Positions 52,514 to 62,270 are shown, counted from the stretch's first letter. The stretch: 64,000 nt of DNA from Proteus vulgaris (GCF_016239305.1 NZ_JAEHOQ010000008.1:95169-159168), one strand, 5' to 3'. Notes: generated by a model not told the origin, from the sequence alone. Translations and numbers: made by a program.

Positions 52514-55042
52514 ATGAAATTCATAGAAAAAAGCACAGCACAACTAAATAAGAGAATAAAAGTCGTATTCTTAATCGGCTCATTTTCTCTATTTATGCAA
52601 TCAATACCTTCTGCATTTGCTGATGACTATGAATTTGATCCTTCTTTATTATTAGGTAGCAAAAATAATATCAACATTAATCAGCTTCATGATAGTAATT
52701 ATGTAGAGCCTGGTGATTATGAAGTTGACATCTACATTAATAATCGTTTTTTTGAAAGAAAAACAGTGAGTTTTCAATCAAATGATAAAGGTAAAGTGAC
52801 GCCTTGTTTTAATCAACAACAGATTGATGAAATGGGGATATTACTTGATAACGAGGTCAGTCAAGGTAATAGTCAATGTTTAGTATTAAGCAAAATTAAT
52901 AAAAATATTGTAGATTCGTTTGATGCTTCTAATTTTAGAATAATGATTGCAGTGCCTCAAATCTTATTAAAACGAAGACCACAAGGCTATGTCAATGAAG
53001 ATGATTTAGATGCAGGCAACACCATGTTGTTTACTAATTATTCTGGTAATTACTATAAGAATAAATCGAACGGACAAACTTCAGACTATGGTTTTGGTAG
53101 TGTCAACATGGGTGTAAATCTGGGAACTTGGCAATTTCGCCAACAAGCATCTTACTCTTATAATTCATCAAAATCGGGAAGTAATAGTGAATTTAATTGG
53201 ATAAGAACTTATCTACAAAAACCGTTACTGACGTTAAAGTCGATGTTAGTTATCGGCGATATTTATACAACAGGTGCACAATTTTCAAGTCTAGCATTTA
53301 AAGGTATCCAATTAACGTCTGATGAAAGAATGTTACCAGATTCTCAAAAAGGCTATGCGCCTGTTATTCGTGGTATTGCGACTACTACTGCCCGTGTAGT
53401 GATAAAACAAAATGGCACTGAAATTTATCAAACGACGGTATCACCCGGACAATTTGAAATAAATGACCTTTATCCAACCAGTTATGAAGGGGATTTATTA
53501 GTCGAAATTCACGAAAGCAATGACAAAGTATCTTCTTTCACAGTGCCATTTACCGCATTACCTGAGTCAGTAAGGGCAGGTCGTTTTAAATATAACTTTA
53601 CTGCGGGCGAAGTGAATAACTTTGGTTCAGAAAATAGTTATTTTTCAGATATCGCTTTGCAATATGGTGTGAATAATACGGTAACGCTAAATACAGGGAT
53701 GCGTGTAGGACATCAATACCAGGCAGTATTTGCCGGTTCTGTTATTGCTACAAAATTAGGGGCAATAGGTTTTAATTCAGCATTTTCAAATGCTGAAGTG
53801 GGTGGTAAAAATTATCAAGGTGGGCGATTAGGCGTTAGTTATAGCCGTACTTTTAGCCCAACCAATACCGTTATTACACTCGCAGGTTATAAATATTCAA
53901 CAGAAAATTTCCGCGAATATAATGATGTCTTGGGATTGAGAAAAAGTGCAAGTAATGACATGGAATGGAATTCTAGCAGCTATAACCAAGAAAGCCAGTT
54001 TACACTTAGTGTTAACCAGTCTCTTGATAAGTGGGGACAACTTTATATTTCAGGCTCTATCAGTAACTATTATGGCAATAAAGGGCATGATGCTCAGTAT
54101 CAAATCGGTTATTCAAATACCTATAAAGATATTGCTTATAGCCTCGCCTATAGCCGTCAAAAAACGGGACAAATGACGGCGAATAATACTTTTACACCAA
54201 TAACAACCGATCCGATATCGGAAGATATGGTGATGTTATCGGTTTCTATGCCATTAGGACGCTCTGATTATTCACCAATGTTATCACTATCTTCTAGTCA
54301 TTCTAGTGATGATTCGAGTTATCAAACGAATTTATCAGGACTTTTAGGGGAAGATAAAACACTTTCTTATAGTGTAAATGCAGATTACGACACACAAAAT
54401 AGATCGATAGGCAGTGGCTTACATTTAATTAAACAGCTTCCTTTTACCACGTTATCAGGCAGTATCTCTAATGGTAAACATTACACTCAAGGCAGTGTCG
54501 GTATTCAAGGTGCGTTAGTTGCACACAGTGGCGGGGTAACATTAGGGCCTCGTATTAGTGATTCTTTTGCTTTAGTGGAAGCAAAAGGCGCAAGTGGCGC
54601 GAGTGTGAGTAATGGTATGGGCGCACGCATTGATCCTTTTGGTTACGCTATTGTGCCTTCTCTTGTCCCTTATCAATATAACAATGTTAGCTTGGATGGG
54701 AAAAATATTAAAAATAACAATATTGAGCTACTGGAAAATACTAAGCAAATAGCACCATATTCAGGTTCAAGTACTAAAATCATTTTTAAAACTCAAGTCG
54801 GATATCCTGTATTGATTTCAGTTAAGCCTGAAAATGCATTGGTATTAGGTGAAAATGTTTACGATAAAGATAGGCATATTGTTGGTATGGTAGGGCAAAG
54901 TAACCAGATTTATGTCAGGGTTGAAAATAGAAAAGGGATAGTGACAGTCGGCAAGGATGCAGATAGTTGTCAAATCGCTTACTCAATACCAGAAGAAAAA
55001 GAAGCCGACAAACTCATTTTATTATCAGGGCAATGCTTATGA
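52514..55042 (+). CDS. Outer-membrane fimbrial usher (FimD/PapC-like)
   Basis: 842 residues. A long signal peptide (to about residue 37, SAFA) is followed by the N-terminal chaperone-binding domain (YEFDPSLLLGSK, YEVDIYINNRFFERK). The plug and barrel follow (LQKPLLTLKSMLVIGDIYTTG, GYAPVIRGIATTTARVVIKQ) and C-terminal domains end with a Cys pair (DSCQIAY and GQCL). It is the translocation pore. Its stop overlaps the next start (ATGA). Confidence 0.94.
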   Translation: MKFIEKSTAQLNKRIKVVFLIGSFSLFMQSIPSAFADDYEFDPSLLLGSKNNININQLHDSNYVEPGDYEVDIYINNRFFERKTVSFQSNDKGKVTPCFNQQQIDEMGILLDNEVSQGNSQCLVLSKINKNIVDSFDASNFRIMIAVPQILLKRRPQGYVNEDDLDAGNTMLFTNYSGNYYKNKSNGQTSDYGFGSVNMGVNLGTWQFRQQASYSYNSSKSGSNSEFNWIRTYLQKPLLTLKSMLVIGDIYTTGAQFSSLAFKGIQLTSDERMLPDSQKGYAPVIRGIATTTARVVIKQNGTEIYQTTVSPGQFEINDLYPTSYEGDLLVEIHESNDKVSSFTVPFTALPESVRAGRFKYNFTAGEVNNFGSENSYFSDIALQYGVNNTVTLNTGMRVGHQYQAVFAGSVIATKLGAIGFNSAFSNAEVGGKNYQGGRLGVSYSRTFSPTNTVITLAGYKYSTENFREYNDVLGLRKSASNDMEWNSSSYNQESQFTLSVNQSLDKWGQLYISGSISNYYGNKGHDAQYQIGYSNTYKDIAYSLAYSRQKTGQMTANNTFTPITTDPISEDMVMLSVSMPLGRSDYSPMLSLSSSHSSDDSSYQTNLSGLLGEDKTLSYSVNADYDTQNRSIGSGLHLIKQLPFTTLSGSISNGKHYTQGSVGIQGALVAHSGGVTLGPRISDSFALVEAKGASGASVSNGMGARIDPFGYAIVPSLVPYQYNNVSLDGKNIKNNNIELLENTKQIAPYSGSSTKIIFKTQVGYPVLISVKPENALVLGENVYDKDRHIVGMVGQSNQIYVRVENRKGIVTVGKDADSCQIAYSIPEEKEADKLILLSGQCL

Positions 55043-56418
55043 AATTGAATCGCCGTTTACTTTCTCATCAGTTTTCTATTTTATTGGCGTTGATGCTATT
55101 TCCTTCTTTAGCTTTGGCAACATGTTATAAAATAACGACGACGACGACGAACCCTAATAGCGTATATTATACCGAGCCAGGTAAAGGTTCTGCGAAAAAT
55201 TGGCAAGGTGCGAGAGATGATTCAGGCTCAATGGGAAGTACCCCAAAAGTAATTAATGTTAATAACGATCAGTTTCAAATACCGGGTACATTAGTGGCGA
55301 GTGGTTTTGTCTCTTTTTTTGAAGCCGGTTATGAAGTCTATGATCCGGAACAAATATTGTTTCGGTGTACAGCCGATGAAGAGGGTAAATTAAGAGAATT
55401 TTATTCAACTAATGGTGACTATAACTATGGTGGGAAAAATTTAGTTAATCCGGCATTAGGTTTAAATGATACTTATATTAGTCTGGCAAGAGGGTTAGGC
55501 ATTCGTATTAAAAATACCATTACAGGAGAATATTATAGTCGTTATTGGAAATCTCGTGCTTTAAATAATTTAGAAAGAGATAGTCAAGGTTGGATTTTAG
55601 TAAAAGCAAAAGATTTCTCTAATATGGAAGTGGAGTTATTTAAGATTAACTATGAAAGAACAAATGATATGCCACCTGCTCAATCAAGTAGTGGGTTAAT
55701 TACTTTTATTAATCAACCAGCAGGTTATATTGCCTTTCAAAGCTCTAACATCTCTTATTTATTAAAAGATGGTTCAGATCATGCTACAAATTATCATGGT
55801 TTTTATGCTTATTGGCCTGCTGCGGTGAACATGTCTCGCCGTATTTATATCCGCAATGCATCAACTTGTTTTGTGAGAAATGTTACGCCTTATGTTTCAT
55901 TTCCATTGGTCACTATTAATGAGCTAGCAAGTGGCAAAAAAGTGACTTTACCGATCACGATTGATTTTTATTGTCAATTAACACCACCTGCGAGCGATGG
56001 CATGAGTAATATTTCCAGCGGAACGGGAGCAGGACAAACCGCAATGGGATTTTTACCTAGACCTGAAAATGTTAATAAGGCAATTGAATTAGGATTAAAA
56101 GTACCTAATGGTGCCGCAATTACCCATTTAGTGACAGATGGTTATGGTACTGACTCAAGTATGGCAAAAGGGGTTGGTGTAAGAATATATCGCCCATCAG
56201 GTGCGGCATTAAATTTATTATCAACACTAGCTAATGAAGGGCAAGGCGAGGGTTATGGTTGGTATCCTATTTATGATGATTCTAGTTCAGTTTCATTTAA
56301 TAATGGTATTGCCGATTTAACCAAAACATTATATGCCTCATTAGAAGCATTACCGAGAGAGAAAATAACTGCCGGTAAATTTAATGCGACATTACAAGTG
56401 ATTATACTGGTGCAATAA
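55039..56418 (+). CDS. Fimbrial tip protein / adhesin
   Basis: 459 residues from the ATG overlapping the usher stop; an upstream in-frame ATG lies within the usher. A signal peptide (LSHQFSILLALMLFPSLALA) is followed by a large, unusual N-terminal domain of ~250 residues rich in Asn, Gly and Tyr. The C-terminal ~190 residues are pilin-like, with a Cys pair (TCFVRN, FYCQLT) and a final beta strand (FNATLQVIILVQ). Position, size and two-domain form indicate a tip adhesin. The N-terminal domain is not recognised. Confidence 0.8.
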   Translation: MKLNRRLLSHQFSILLALMLFPSLALATCYKITTTTTNPNSVYYTEPGKGSAKNWQGARDDSGSMGSTPKVINVNNDQFQIPGTLVASGFVSFFEAGYEVYDPEQILFRCTADEEGKLREFYSTNGDYNYGGKNLVNPALGLNDTYISLARGLGIRIKNTITGEYYSRYWKSRALNNLERDSQGWILVKAKDFSNMEVELFKINYERTNDMPPAQSSSGLITFINQPAGYIAFQSSNISYLLKDGSDHATNYHGFYAYWPAAVNMSRRIYIRNASTCFVRNVTPYVSFPLVTINELASGKKVTLPITIDFYCQLTPPASDGMSNISSGTGAGQTAMGFLPRPENVNKAIELGLKVPNGAAITHLVTDGYGTDSSMAKGVGVRIYRPSGAALNLLSTLANEGQGEGYGWYPIYDDSSSVSFNNGIADLTKTLYASLEALPREKITAGKFNATLQVIILVQ

Positions 56419-56420
56419 AT

Positions 56421-57119
56421 ATGAAAAGGAGCAGTATTTTTCTTCTGTTACTGTGTTTTTCGTTTATTGCTAAAGCTAATTTAGCATTAGATGGTTCAAG
56501 GGTGGTTCTTTATCATTCAGACAGAGAAGCATCATTGAATATAAAAAATGATGGTGAGTTTCCTGTGGTGATTCAAACATGGGTGGATGATGGTAATCCA
56601 GAAAATACCCCAGAAACCATAACTAATGTTTCTGCTTTATCATTACCGCCAGTATTGCAATTAAAGCCGAGCGAATCACAACGGGTACGAGTGATTAATA
56701 AATTTACCAATACAGATAAAGAGAAAGAGACGCTTTATTGGCTTAATTTATATGAAATTATGCCTAAGCCAGTGAACAAAAAATATGATGAAGGCTTAAT
56801 TAATGTCGTTGTCAGATTACAAGTAAAAGTGTTTTATCGTCCTGATGACTTAATTATGGCGATTTCTGATGTTAGTGGCGATCTTATTTTTACGAAATCA
56901 GATAAACAATTAACAATTGAAAATCCAACACCTTTTTATGTCACTATTAAATCAGCATCTGGCGAAAATAATCCTAATATTTTTGTGCCTATGATAGCGC
57001 CATTTTCCAAACAGCAAATCAATCTACTGGATAGTAAAATAAATACCATTAGCTATGTTTTAATTGATGATTTTGGCGGGGAATTTAAAGATAAGAAAGA
57101 GATAAAGTCAGGTTTATAG
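56421..57119 (+). CDS. Periplasmic fimbrial chaperone 2 (PapD-like)
   Basis: 232 residues, 3 bp after the adhesin. Signal MKRSSIFLLLLCFSFIAKA; then LDGSRVVLYHSDREASLNIK, PPVLQLKPSESQRVRVINK, and ETLYWLNLYEIMP with the KVFYRPDDL motif. A second chaperone placed after the tip gene suggests dedicated handling of the adhesin. It ends the operon. Confidence 0.9.
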   Translation: MKRSSIFLLLLCFSFIAKANLALDGSRVVLYHSDREASLNIKNDGEFPVVIQTWVDDGNPENTPETITNVSALSLPPVLQLKPSESQRVRVINKFTNTDKEKETLYWLNLYEIMPKPVNKKYDEGLINVVVRLQVKVFYRPDDLIMAISDVSGDLIFTKSDKQLTIENPTPFYVTIKSASGENNPNIFVPMIAPFSKQQINLLDSKINTISYVLIDDFGGEFKDKKEIKSGL

Positions 57120-57292
57120 AATTTTATGTTGAGTTATCCAATAAAATTAGATTAATTGTTTTCCTATTAATTTCATTAATTATAAAAATCGAATGAAATA
57201 TAAGCAGATATGGTTTTCTTTAATTGGCGTATTATTTTGAGTTTTTAGCTTAAGGTAAATGCGCCACTTTGTCGCCACTTATTAATAAAAAC

Positions 57293-57316
57293 AAAAAAAA
57301 CACTTATCTCTAAGTG
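57293..57316 (-). terminator. tRNA-Lys terminator
   Basis: On the minus strand CACTTA pairs with TAAGTG, loop GAGA, followed by eight T. Confidence 0.92.
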
Positions 57317-57346
57317 GCTTATCTGCCTGATTTCTCAGCGTAAAAT

Positions 57347-57422
57347 TGGTGGGTCGTGGGGGGTTCGAACCCCCGACCAATTGATTAAGAGTCAACTGCT
57401 CTACCGACTGAGCTAACAACCC
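57347..57422 (-). tRNA. tRNA-Lys, anticodon CUU
   Basis: 76 nt on the minus strand, CCA encoded. The acceptor GGGTTGT / ACGACCC has one T-G pair, the D arm GCTCAGTCGGTAGAGC is normal, and the anticodon stem TTGA / TCAA encloses the loop CTCTTAA, so the anticodon reads CTT. The T arm is GGGGGTTCGAACCCCC. E. coli reads lysine codons only with UUU-anticodon tRNA, so a CUU species is a supplementary decoder of AAG. Confidence 0.95.
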
Positions 57423-57431
57423 GATGTGCAG

Positions 57432-57460
57432 ATTATTCTCCTCTCAAAAGCGATGGTCAA
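57432..57460 (-). promoter_or_regulatory. Promoter of tRNA-Lys
   Basis: On the minus strand TTGACC, 17-bp spacer, AATAAT, 9 bp before the mature 5' end: a strong sigma-70 promoter. Confidence 0.82.
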
Positions 57461-57681
57461 GCCCTTATTTTAATTTTTTTTCAAATGGATAAAATGTCGC
57501 CAAATAAATTGAAGAAAGGATCTTATCTGGTTATCAAAGCATCATTCATTTTACTAAAAGTGATCTTTTCATTACTTATACTGAGATTTGTGTCACAATA
57601 ATTTCGCAAACACATTGCCACGTCAAAAAATAAAATAGTGGCAAAACAACATCAAAAATATGAACACATTTCAGGTATGGT

Positions 57682-59094
57682 ATGGAAGAGCAAACAGAAA
57701 TTTCTCCTCCCGCTAGAGTAAAAAATGCCACTCTACAACGCGGGTTAACAAATCGTCATATTCAATTAATTGCTATTGGTGGAGCTATTGGTACCGGTCT
57801 ATTTATGGGCTCAGGGAAAACTATTTCATTAGCTGGGCCGTCAATTATTTTTGTTTATATGATAATCGGCTTTGTCTTGTTCTTTGTTATGAGAGCTATG
57901 GGCGAGTTGTTATTATCAAATTTAGAATATAAATCATTTAGTGATTTTGCTGGTGATTTATTAGGGCCTTGGGCTGGTTTTTTTGTCGGCTGGACTTATT
58001 GGTTTTGTTGGGTTATTACAGGTATTGCGGATATTGTTGCCATAACGTCTTATATTAGTTATTGGGCACCTAATTTTCCTGAATGGGGAACATCCTTTAT
58101 TTGTGTGCTGACACTGCTTATTTTGAACTTAGCGACAGTAAAACTGTTTGGGGAAATGGAATTTTGGTTCTCCATGATAAAAATAACAGCTATTGTCTCT
58201 TTGATCATTGTGGGTATTGTTCTTATCAGTATTGGATTTGAATCACCTGCGGGCCATACAGCAGCACTAGAGAACATCTGGAATGATGGGGGAATGTTTC
58301 CTAAAGGACTCAGTGGATTTTTTGCTGGCTTCCAAATCGCTATTTTTGCTTTTGTCGGAATAGAATTAGTAGGAACCGCCGCTGCCGAAACACGTAATCC
58401 AGAAAAATCATTACCGAAAGCGATTAATGCTATTCCCATTCGTATTATTACTTTTTACGTATTGGCCTTAGCAATTATTATGTCGGTGACACCATGGCGC
58501 TCAATTTTGGCTGATAAAAGCCCATTTGTTGAACTATTTGTTATGATAGGAATACCCGCAGCAGCAAGTTTGGTGAACTTTGTTGTATTAACGGCCGCAG
58601 CGTCTTCTGCTAATAGTGGTATATTCTCCACAAGCCGTATGTTATTCGGTTTATCAAAAGAAGGTGAAGCACCAAAGCAGTTTAGTCAATTATCTAAACG
58701 GGCTGTACCTGCTAATGGGCTGTTATTCACTAGCTTATGTTTATCATGCGGAATTGTGTTAATTTACTTTATTCCCGATGTCATGCATGTATTTACCTTG
58801 GTAACAACAGTGTCGGCATTATTATTTATGTTTATTTGGAGTATGATTTTATGCTCTTATTTAGCTTATCGTAAAAAACGTCCACTGTTGCATGAAAAAT
58901 CTATTTATAAAATGCCATTGGGTATTATTATGTCATGGCTATGCCTTGCTTTTTTTGCCTTTATGACAGTGTTATTAGCTTTCGAACATGATACTCGTCA
59001 AGCGTTAAGTGTGACACCATTGTGGTTTATTGCACTAGCAATAGGCTATCAATATGTTAAAAAGAACAAACAGAATAAGAACGTTCAAAAATAA
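57682..59094 (+). CDS. cycA: D-serine/D-alanine/glycine transporter CycA
   Basis: 470 residues, amino acid/polyamine/organocation family with twelve helices. The start LQRGLTNRHIQLIAIGGAIG with the TGLFMGSGKTISLAGPS loop, EYKSFSDFAGDLLGPWAGFF and the mid-protein FVGIELVGTAAAETRNPEKS are diagnostic of CycA. It imports D-serine, D-alanine and glycine with protons across the inner membrane. Alone, with its own terminator. Confidence 0.93.
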   Translation: MEEQTEISPPARVKNATLQRGLTNRHIQLIAIGGAIGTGLFMGSGKTISLAGPSIIFVYMIIGFVLFFVMRAMGELLLSNLEYKSFSDFAGDLLGPWAGFFVGWTYWFCWVITGIADIVAITSYISYWAPNFPEWGTSFICVLTLLILNLATVKLFGEMEFWFSMIKITAIVSLIIVGIVLISIGFESPAGHTAALENIWNDGGMFPKGLSGFFAGFQIAIFAFVGIELVGTAAAETRNPEKSLPKAINAIPIRIITFYVLALAIIMSVTPWRSILADKSPFVELFVMIGIPAAASLVNFVVLTAAASSANSGIFSTSRMLFGLSKEGEAPKQFSQLSKRAVPANGLLFTSLCLSCGIVLIYFIPDVMHVFTLVTTVSALLFMFIWSMILCSYLAYRKKRPLLHEKSIYKMPLGIIMSWLCLAFFAFMTVLLAFEHDTRQALSVTPLWFIALAIGYQYVKKNKQNKNVQK

Positions 59095-59119
59095 TGTATT
59101 AATTACATAATAAAAGAGG

Positions 59120-59152
59120 AAAGCCTTATTTAATTAAATAAGGCTTTTTTTT
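59120..59152 (+). terminator. cycA terminator
   Basis: AAAGCCTTATTT pairs perfectly with AAATAAGGCTTT, loop AATT, followed by TTTTT. The following 246 bp to the next gene are AT-rich with no other feature seen. Confidence 0.95.
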
Positions 59153-59398
59153 GTATTTTTTATTAATGATAAAATAATAACTTTATAAAAAAATATGTCT
59201 AAAATAAAGATATTATAATTATATATTAATAATTCTTTAATGGTTACAGTTATTAATTTAACAAGTTTATGTCCTGTTGTTTTTTGAGTGAAAAATATAC
59301 ATTACTTAGGCACAATAAAATATTTTTAAAATATGTTAACTACATCCGGTAATTTTTTAAAAATACACTATCCTACAATTAAAATAAAAGGAGGCGGT

Positions 59399-59833
59399 AT
59401 GTATAAGAATATTTTGGTTCCCATTGATATTGATGAAGATAACCTGATGAACAAAGCAATTCCGTTAGTGGAAGACATTGCAAAAAATGAAGATCCTTAT
59501 GTTCATTTTTTGTATGTACTCCCAAAACTTCCACAATCTTCTTATTATCGACTTGTTATGAATGGTGATCAATTAGATCAAGGATGCCTAAAAACGTCTG
59601 CTGAGAAAGAACTAAAAAAAATTATTGAACGGTTTGATTTACCTGAAGATAGAATGCAAACACATATTTGCATAGGAACGCCACGAGATGCCATATTGCA
59701 GGTCGCAGATGAAGTAAACGCAGATTTAATTGTGATTGGCTCTCATAACCCCGAAGATGATTCTTATCATATTGGCTCAACAGCTGCTGATATTACACGC
59801 TATGCTAAACGCTCTGTTATGGTGGTGAGATAA
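59399..59833 (+). CDS. uspF: Universal stress protein, UspF type
   Basis: 144 residues from the ATG at 59399 (AGGAGG site 5 bases upstream); an in-frame ATG 66 bp earlier is ignored. Start MYKNILVPIDIDEDN, ATP-binding signature GSHNPEDDSYHIGSTAADIT and end RSVMVVR. The size and 'VHFLYVLPKLP' segment match UspF (144 in E. coli). Small cytoplasmic ATP-binding stress protein. Confidence 0.88.
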   Translation: MYKNILVPIDIDEDNLMNKAIPLVEDIAKNEDPYVHFLYVLPKLPQSSYYRLVMNGDQLDQGCLKTSAEKELKKIIERFDLPEDRMQTHICIGTPRDAILQVADEVNADLIVIGSHNPEDDSYHIGSTAADITRYAKRSVMVVR

Positions 59834-59886
59834 AACTTAGCATACTGGTATATTTGCATAAGAGTAACTGCAAGTTATAACAATTT

Positions 59887-59917
59887 CGCTGTTATATTTG
59901 ATTTTAATATAACAGCG
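59887..59917. repeat. Strong hairpin without T run
   Basis: CGCTGTTATATT pairs perfectly with AATATAACAGCG, loop TGATTTT. It lies after uspF; with no T tract on either side it may act as a message-stability element or operator. Confidence 0.7.
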
Positions 59918-60029
59918 GTTGTGTAACGAGATAGAGAGGATCGCACAAATCAATTGTTTTTATATTTGGAACACTTCCTTTTTTTAATTACTATAGGCCA
60001 TCTTCTAATAACGATAATCATCAGAACCC

Positions 60030-60848
60030 ATGTTAACAATCACTGCATTACTAGAAAATAAATCAGTCAATCCCGAGCTTAACTACTATCCTGGCTTGTC
60101 ATTATTATTAGAAGATGATGAGTGCCAAACTAAAATACTCTTTGATACAGGAAAAGATCTTACCTTTATTTCAAATGCCAAAAAGATGGGGATTGATTTA
60201 ACCACATTAAAAACTATTGTCGTGTCACATGGTCATTATGATCATTTTGGTGGTTTAACACATTTACCCGTAGATTTTTTTACTCATAAACCGCGAATTG
60301 TTGCTCATCCTCACTTATTTTCAGTTCGTTATTCAGCGCTTTTTTTAGGCAATAAAAATATTAAATTTAAACGATTAGCCCCTTTTTTTGATCGCAAAAA
60401 GCTTGAAACACAATTTTCTTTTGAATTAACAGATGCTCCTCTAACAATTGAAAAGAATTTCATTTATTCAGGGCAGGTGACACAGCGCCAAGTAAATAAA
60501 CGTTATGGTGTTATTATTCATGAGTTAGGCGAAGAAGATGATTACGTTCTTGATGATAGCTTTCTTATTTGGCAAGGAAACAAAGGCCTAGTGATTATTA
60601 CGGGCTGTAGTCACTCTGGTATTGGATCTATAGTTGAACATGCGAAAAAAATAACAGGTAATCATCAAATTCAAGCAATTGTGGGAGGCTTACATTTGCG
60701 CTGTGCAAACCCTTTTGCATTACAACGCGCTAAAAAAGCAATAGATAAAAATATTGATGTGTATGGATGTCATTGCACAGGTGTATTAGGGCGAAAATAC
60801 CTTAATGCGAAAGATTTTAATGCAGGGCAATCTTTATCTTTTGAGTAG
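60030..60848 (+). CDS. MBL-fold metallo-hydrolase
   Basis: 272 residues. The signature VVSHGHYDHFGGL gives the HxHxDH zinc ligands (H66, H68, D70, H71), with later ligands in ITGCSHSGIGSIVE and GGLHL, and near the end CHCTG. The pattern and size fit the group named after archaeal beta-ribofuranosylaminobenzene phosphate synthase-like MBL proteins (COG1237). Probably a soluble hydrolase; substrate unknown. Confidence 0.85.
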   Translation: MLTITALLENKSVNPELNYYPGLSLLLEDDECQTKILFDTGKDLTFISNAKKMGIDLTTLKTIVVSHGHYDHFGGLTHLPVDFFTHKPRIVAHPHLFSVRYSALFLGNKNIKFKRLAPFFDRKKLETQFSFELTDAPLTIEKNFIYSGQVTQRQVNKRYGVIIHELGEEDDYVLDDSFLIWQGNKGLVIITGCSHSGIGSIVEHAKKITGNHQIQAIVGGLHLRCANPFALQRAKKAIDKNIDVYGCHCTGVLGRKYLNAKDFNAGQSLSFE

Positions 60849-60984
60849 GATTAATGTAAAAATTGAACCTAAAATAGATATAAAAATTTTGTTTTTTGAA
60901 CTGAATTTTAACAAATTAACGTATTAAAACAAAAAAATTAAAGCACATTTAGTGCTATTTATAACGTAGAGAATCACAGAGCTC

Positions 60985-61019
60985 TTTTGGCAATAAATAA
61001 TCTAGTATTATTGCCAAAA
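60985..61019. terminator. Hairpin between convergent genes
   Basis: TTTTGGCAATAA pairs perfectly with TTATTGCCAAAA across an 11-base loop. It lies between the MBL-fold gene and the convergent Usp gene. The arms carry A/T tracts, so it may work as a bidirectional terminator, though a clean T run is lacking. Confidence 0.6.
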
Positions 61020-61036
61020 AAAGAGGGCTAGTGATT

Positions 61037-61483
61037 TTATTTACGTATAACCATTACTGAGCGTGAGGTGTTATTGACAATATAATCAGCAGTAGATCCG
61101 AGTAATATATTATGTTGATTACGCGAGCTCGACCCAATAATAATGGTATCTACATCCACTTTTTCTGCTAATTCTAGAATGTTGTAATTAGGCGTACCAA
61201 TAACGGCATGACATTGGTATTGTTCTTTGGGTAAGTTAAATTGTTGTTTTACACATAGCTCTAATTTTTCAGTTAATAGAACTAAAGCTTGTTGCTTTTT
61301 CTCAACGACAGACGAGCTATCACAATTAAGTCCATAAGCTTCTAAAGAGCGTAAATTAGGCATAACTGTAATGAAATGGAAATAATTTTCTGGTTTCCTA
61401 GCTAGGAAGCGAATATCTTCGATCATGCGCTGAATTCTGCTATCTTCTAATAAATCAATTGCAACGAGGTATTTGTTAGCCAT
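61037..61483 (-). CDS. Universal stress protein
   Basis: 148 residues from the ATG at 61483 (AAGG site 8 bases upstream), starting MANKYLVAIDLLEDSRIQRM. ATP-binding signature GSSSRNQHNILLGSTADYIV and end RSVMVIRK. It resembles UspF but lacks the LPKLP segment and is more diverged. With uspF it brackets the MBL-fold gene on opposite strands. Confidence 0.82.
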   Translation of the reverse strand: MANKYLVAIDLLEDSRIQRMIEDIRFLARKPENYFHFITVMPNLRSLEAYGLNCDSSSVVEKKQQALVLLTEKLELCVKQQFNLPKEQYQCHAVIGTPNYNILELAEKVDVDTIIIGSSSRNQHNILLGSTADYIVNNTSRSVMVIRK

Positions 61484-61719
61484 AGTGTGCCTTTTCAATA
61501 AATTAGCTCTTAAATTAAGTATAAGTAAACCCGCTTACAAGTTGAAATTTAAAAGTGAATATTGCGATTATTGCATCATTATTCTTGGTTTTTTGGCTCT
61601 AAAAGATAAAAAATAGTGTGATGAATGCATAAATCTATTAAAATTTAGCCAAATTGCCTAATAGGCCTTTTATCATTTTTTACACATCCATGGAATGATC
61701 TCACTAGGTTATAGTTTAT

Positions 61720-62133
61720 ATGAGAAAATCAAGCGAAGACTTACTTAAATGTATTGCCACTATATTGCAGTGGGTGCTTAATATTGGGTTGCTTATTTTA
61801 GCAATTGTATTAGTCAGTTTTCTTATCAAAGAAACTTATGTCATTGCTTCATTATTATTTAATTTAGGTGCACAAGAGTCATCTTATCAATTACTAGAAG
61901 GTATTTTGATCTACTTTCTTTATTTTGAATTTATTGCGCTTATTGTTAAATATTTTTTATCTGGTGGGCATTTTCCGCTTAGATATTTTATCTATATCGG
62001 TATTACTGCAATTGTACGTTTGATTATTGTTGAACACAAAGATTCTGTGGATACTTTAATCCAATCAGGCGCAATTTTACTGTTAGTTATCGCATTATTT
62101 ATTGCCAATACTGAAAAATTAAAACGGACTTAA
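61720..62133 (+). CDS. psiE: Phosphate-starvation-inducible protein PsiE family
   Basis: 137 residues (E. coli PsiE 136) with four membrane helices: [76 protein letters not shown]. The segments [20 protein letters not shown] and EHKDS are characteristic. Regulated by PhoB and CRP in E. coli; no Pho box was recognised here. Confidence 0.88.
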   Translation: MRKSSEDLLKCIATILQWVLNIGLLILAIVLVSFLIKETYVIASLLFNLGAQESSYQLLEGILIYFLYFEFIALIVKYFLSGGHFPLRYFIYIGITAIVRLIIVEHKDSVDTLIQSGAILLLVIALFIANTEKLKRT

Positions 62134-62210
62134 AAATCGATAAGTTATGTTTGCTTAGTCATTGAGCATAAAAAACCGTCTTAAAAAATAAAAATAAGGT
62201 TTCCGCAAGA

Positions 62211-62247
62211 TTGAGAGAGGTATGTTATTATCTCTCTCAATTTTATT
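62211..62247 (+). promoter_or_regulatory. Attenuator-like hairpin in rlmA leader
   Basis: TTGAGAGA (62211-62218) pairs with TCTCTCAA (62233-62240), followed by TTTTATT. It ends 23 bp before the rlmA ATG, so it could limit transcription into the gene. Confidence 0.5.
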
Positions 62248-62270
62248 CGGGGTTATACAAAAATATTACT

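Noticed and set aside
57347..57422. tRNA-Lys as the attachment site of the prophage at 1-23.9 kb
   Set aside because: The tRNA is 33 kb away with unrelated genes in between, and no tRNA-like sequence is present at the prophage edge.
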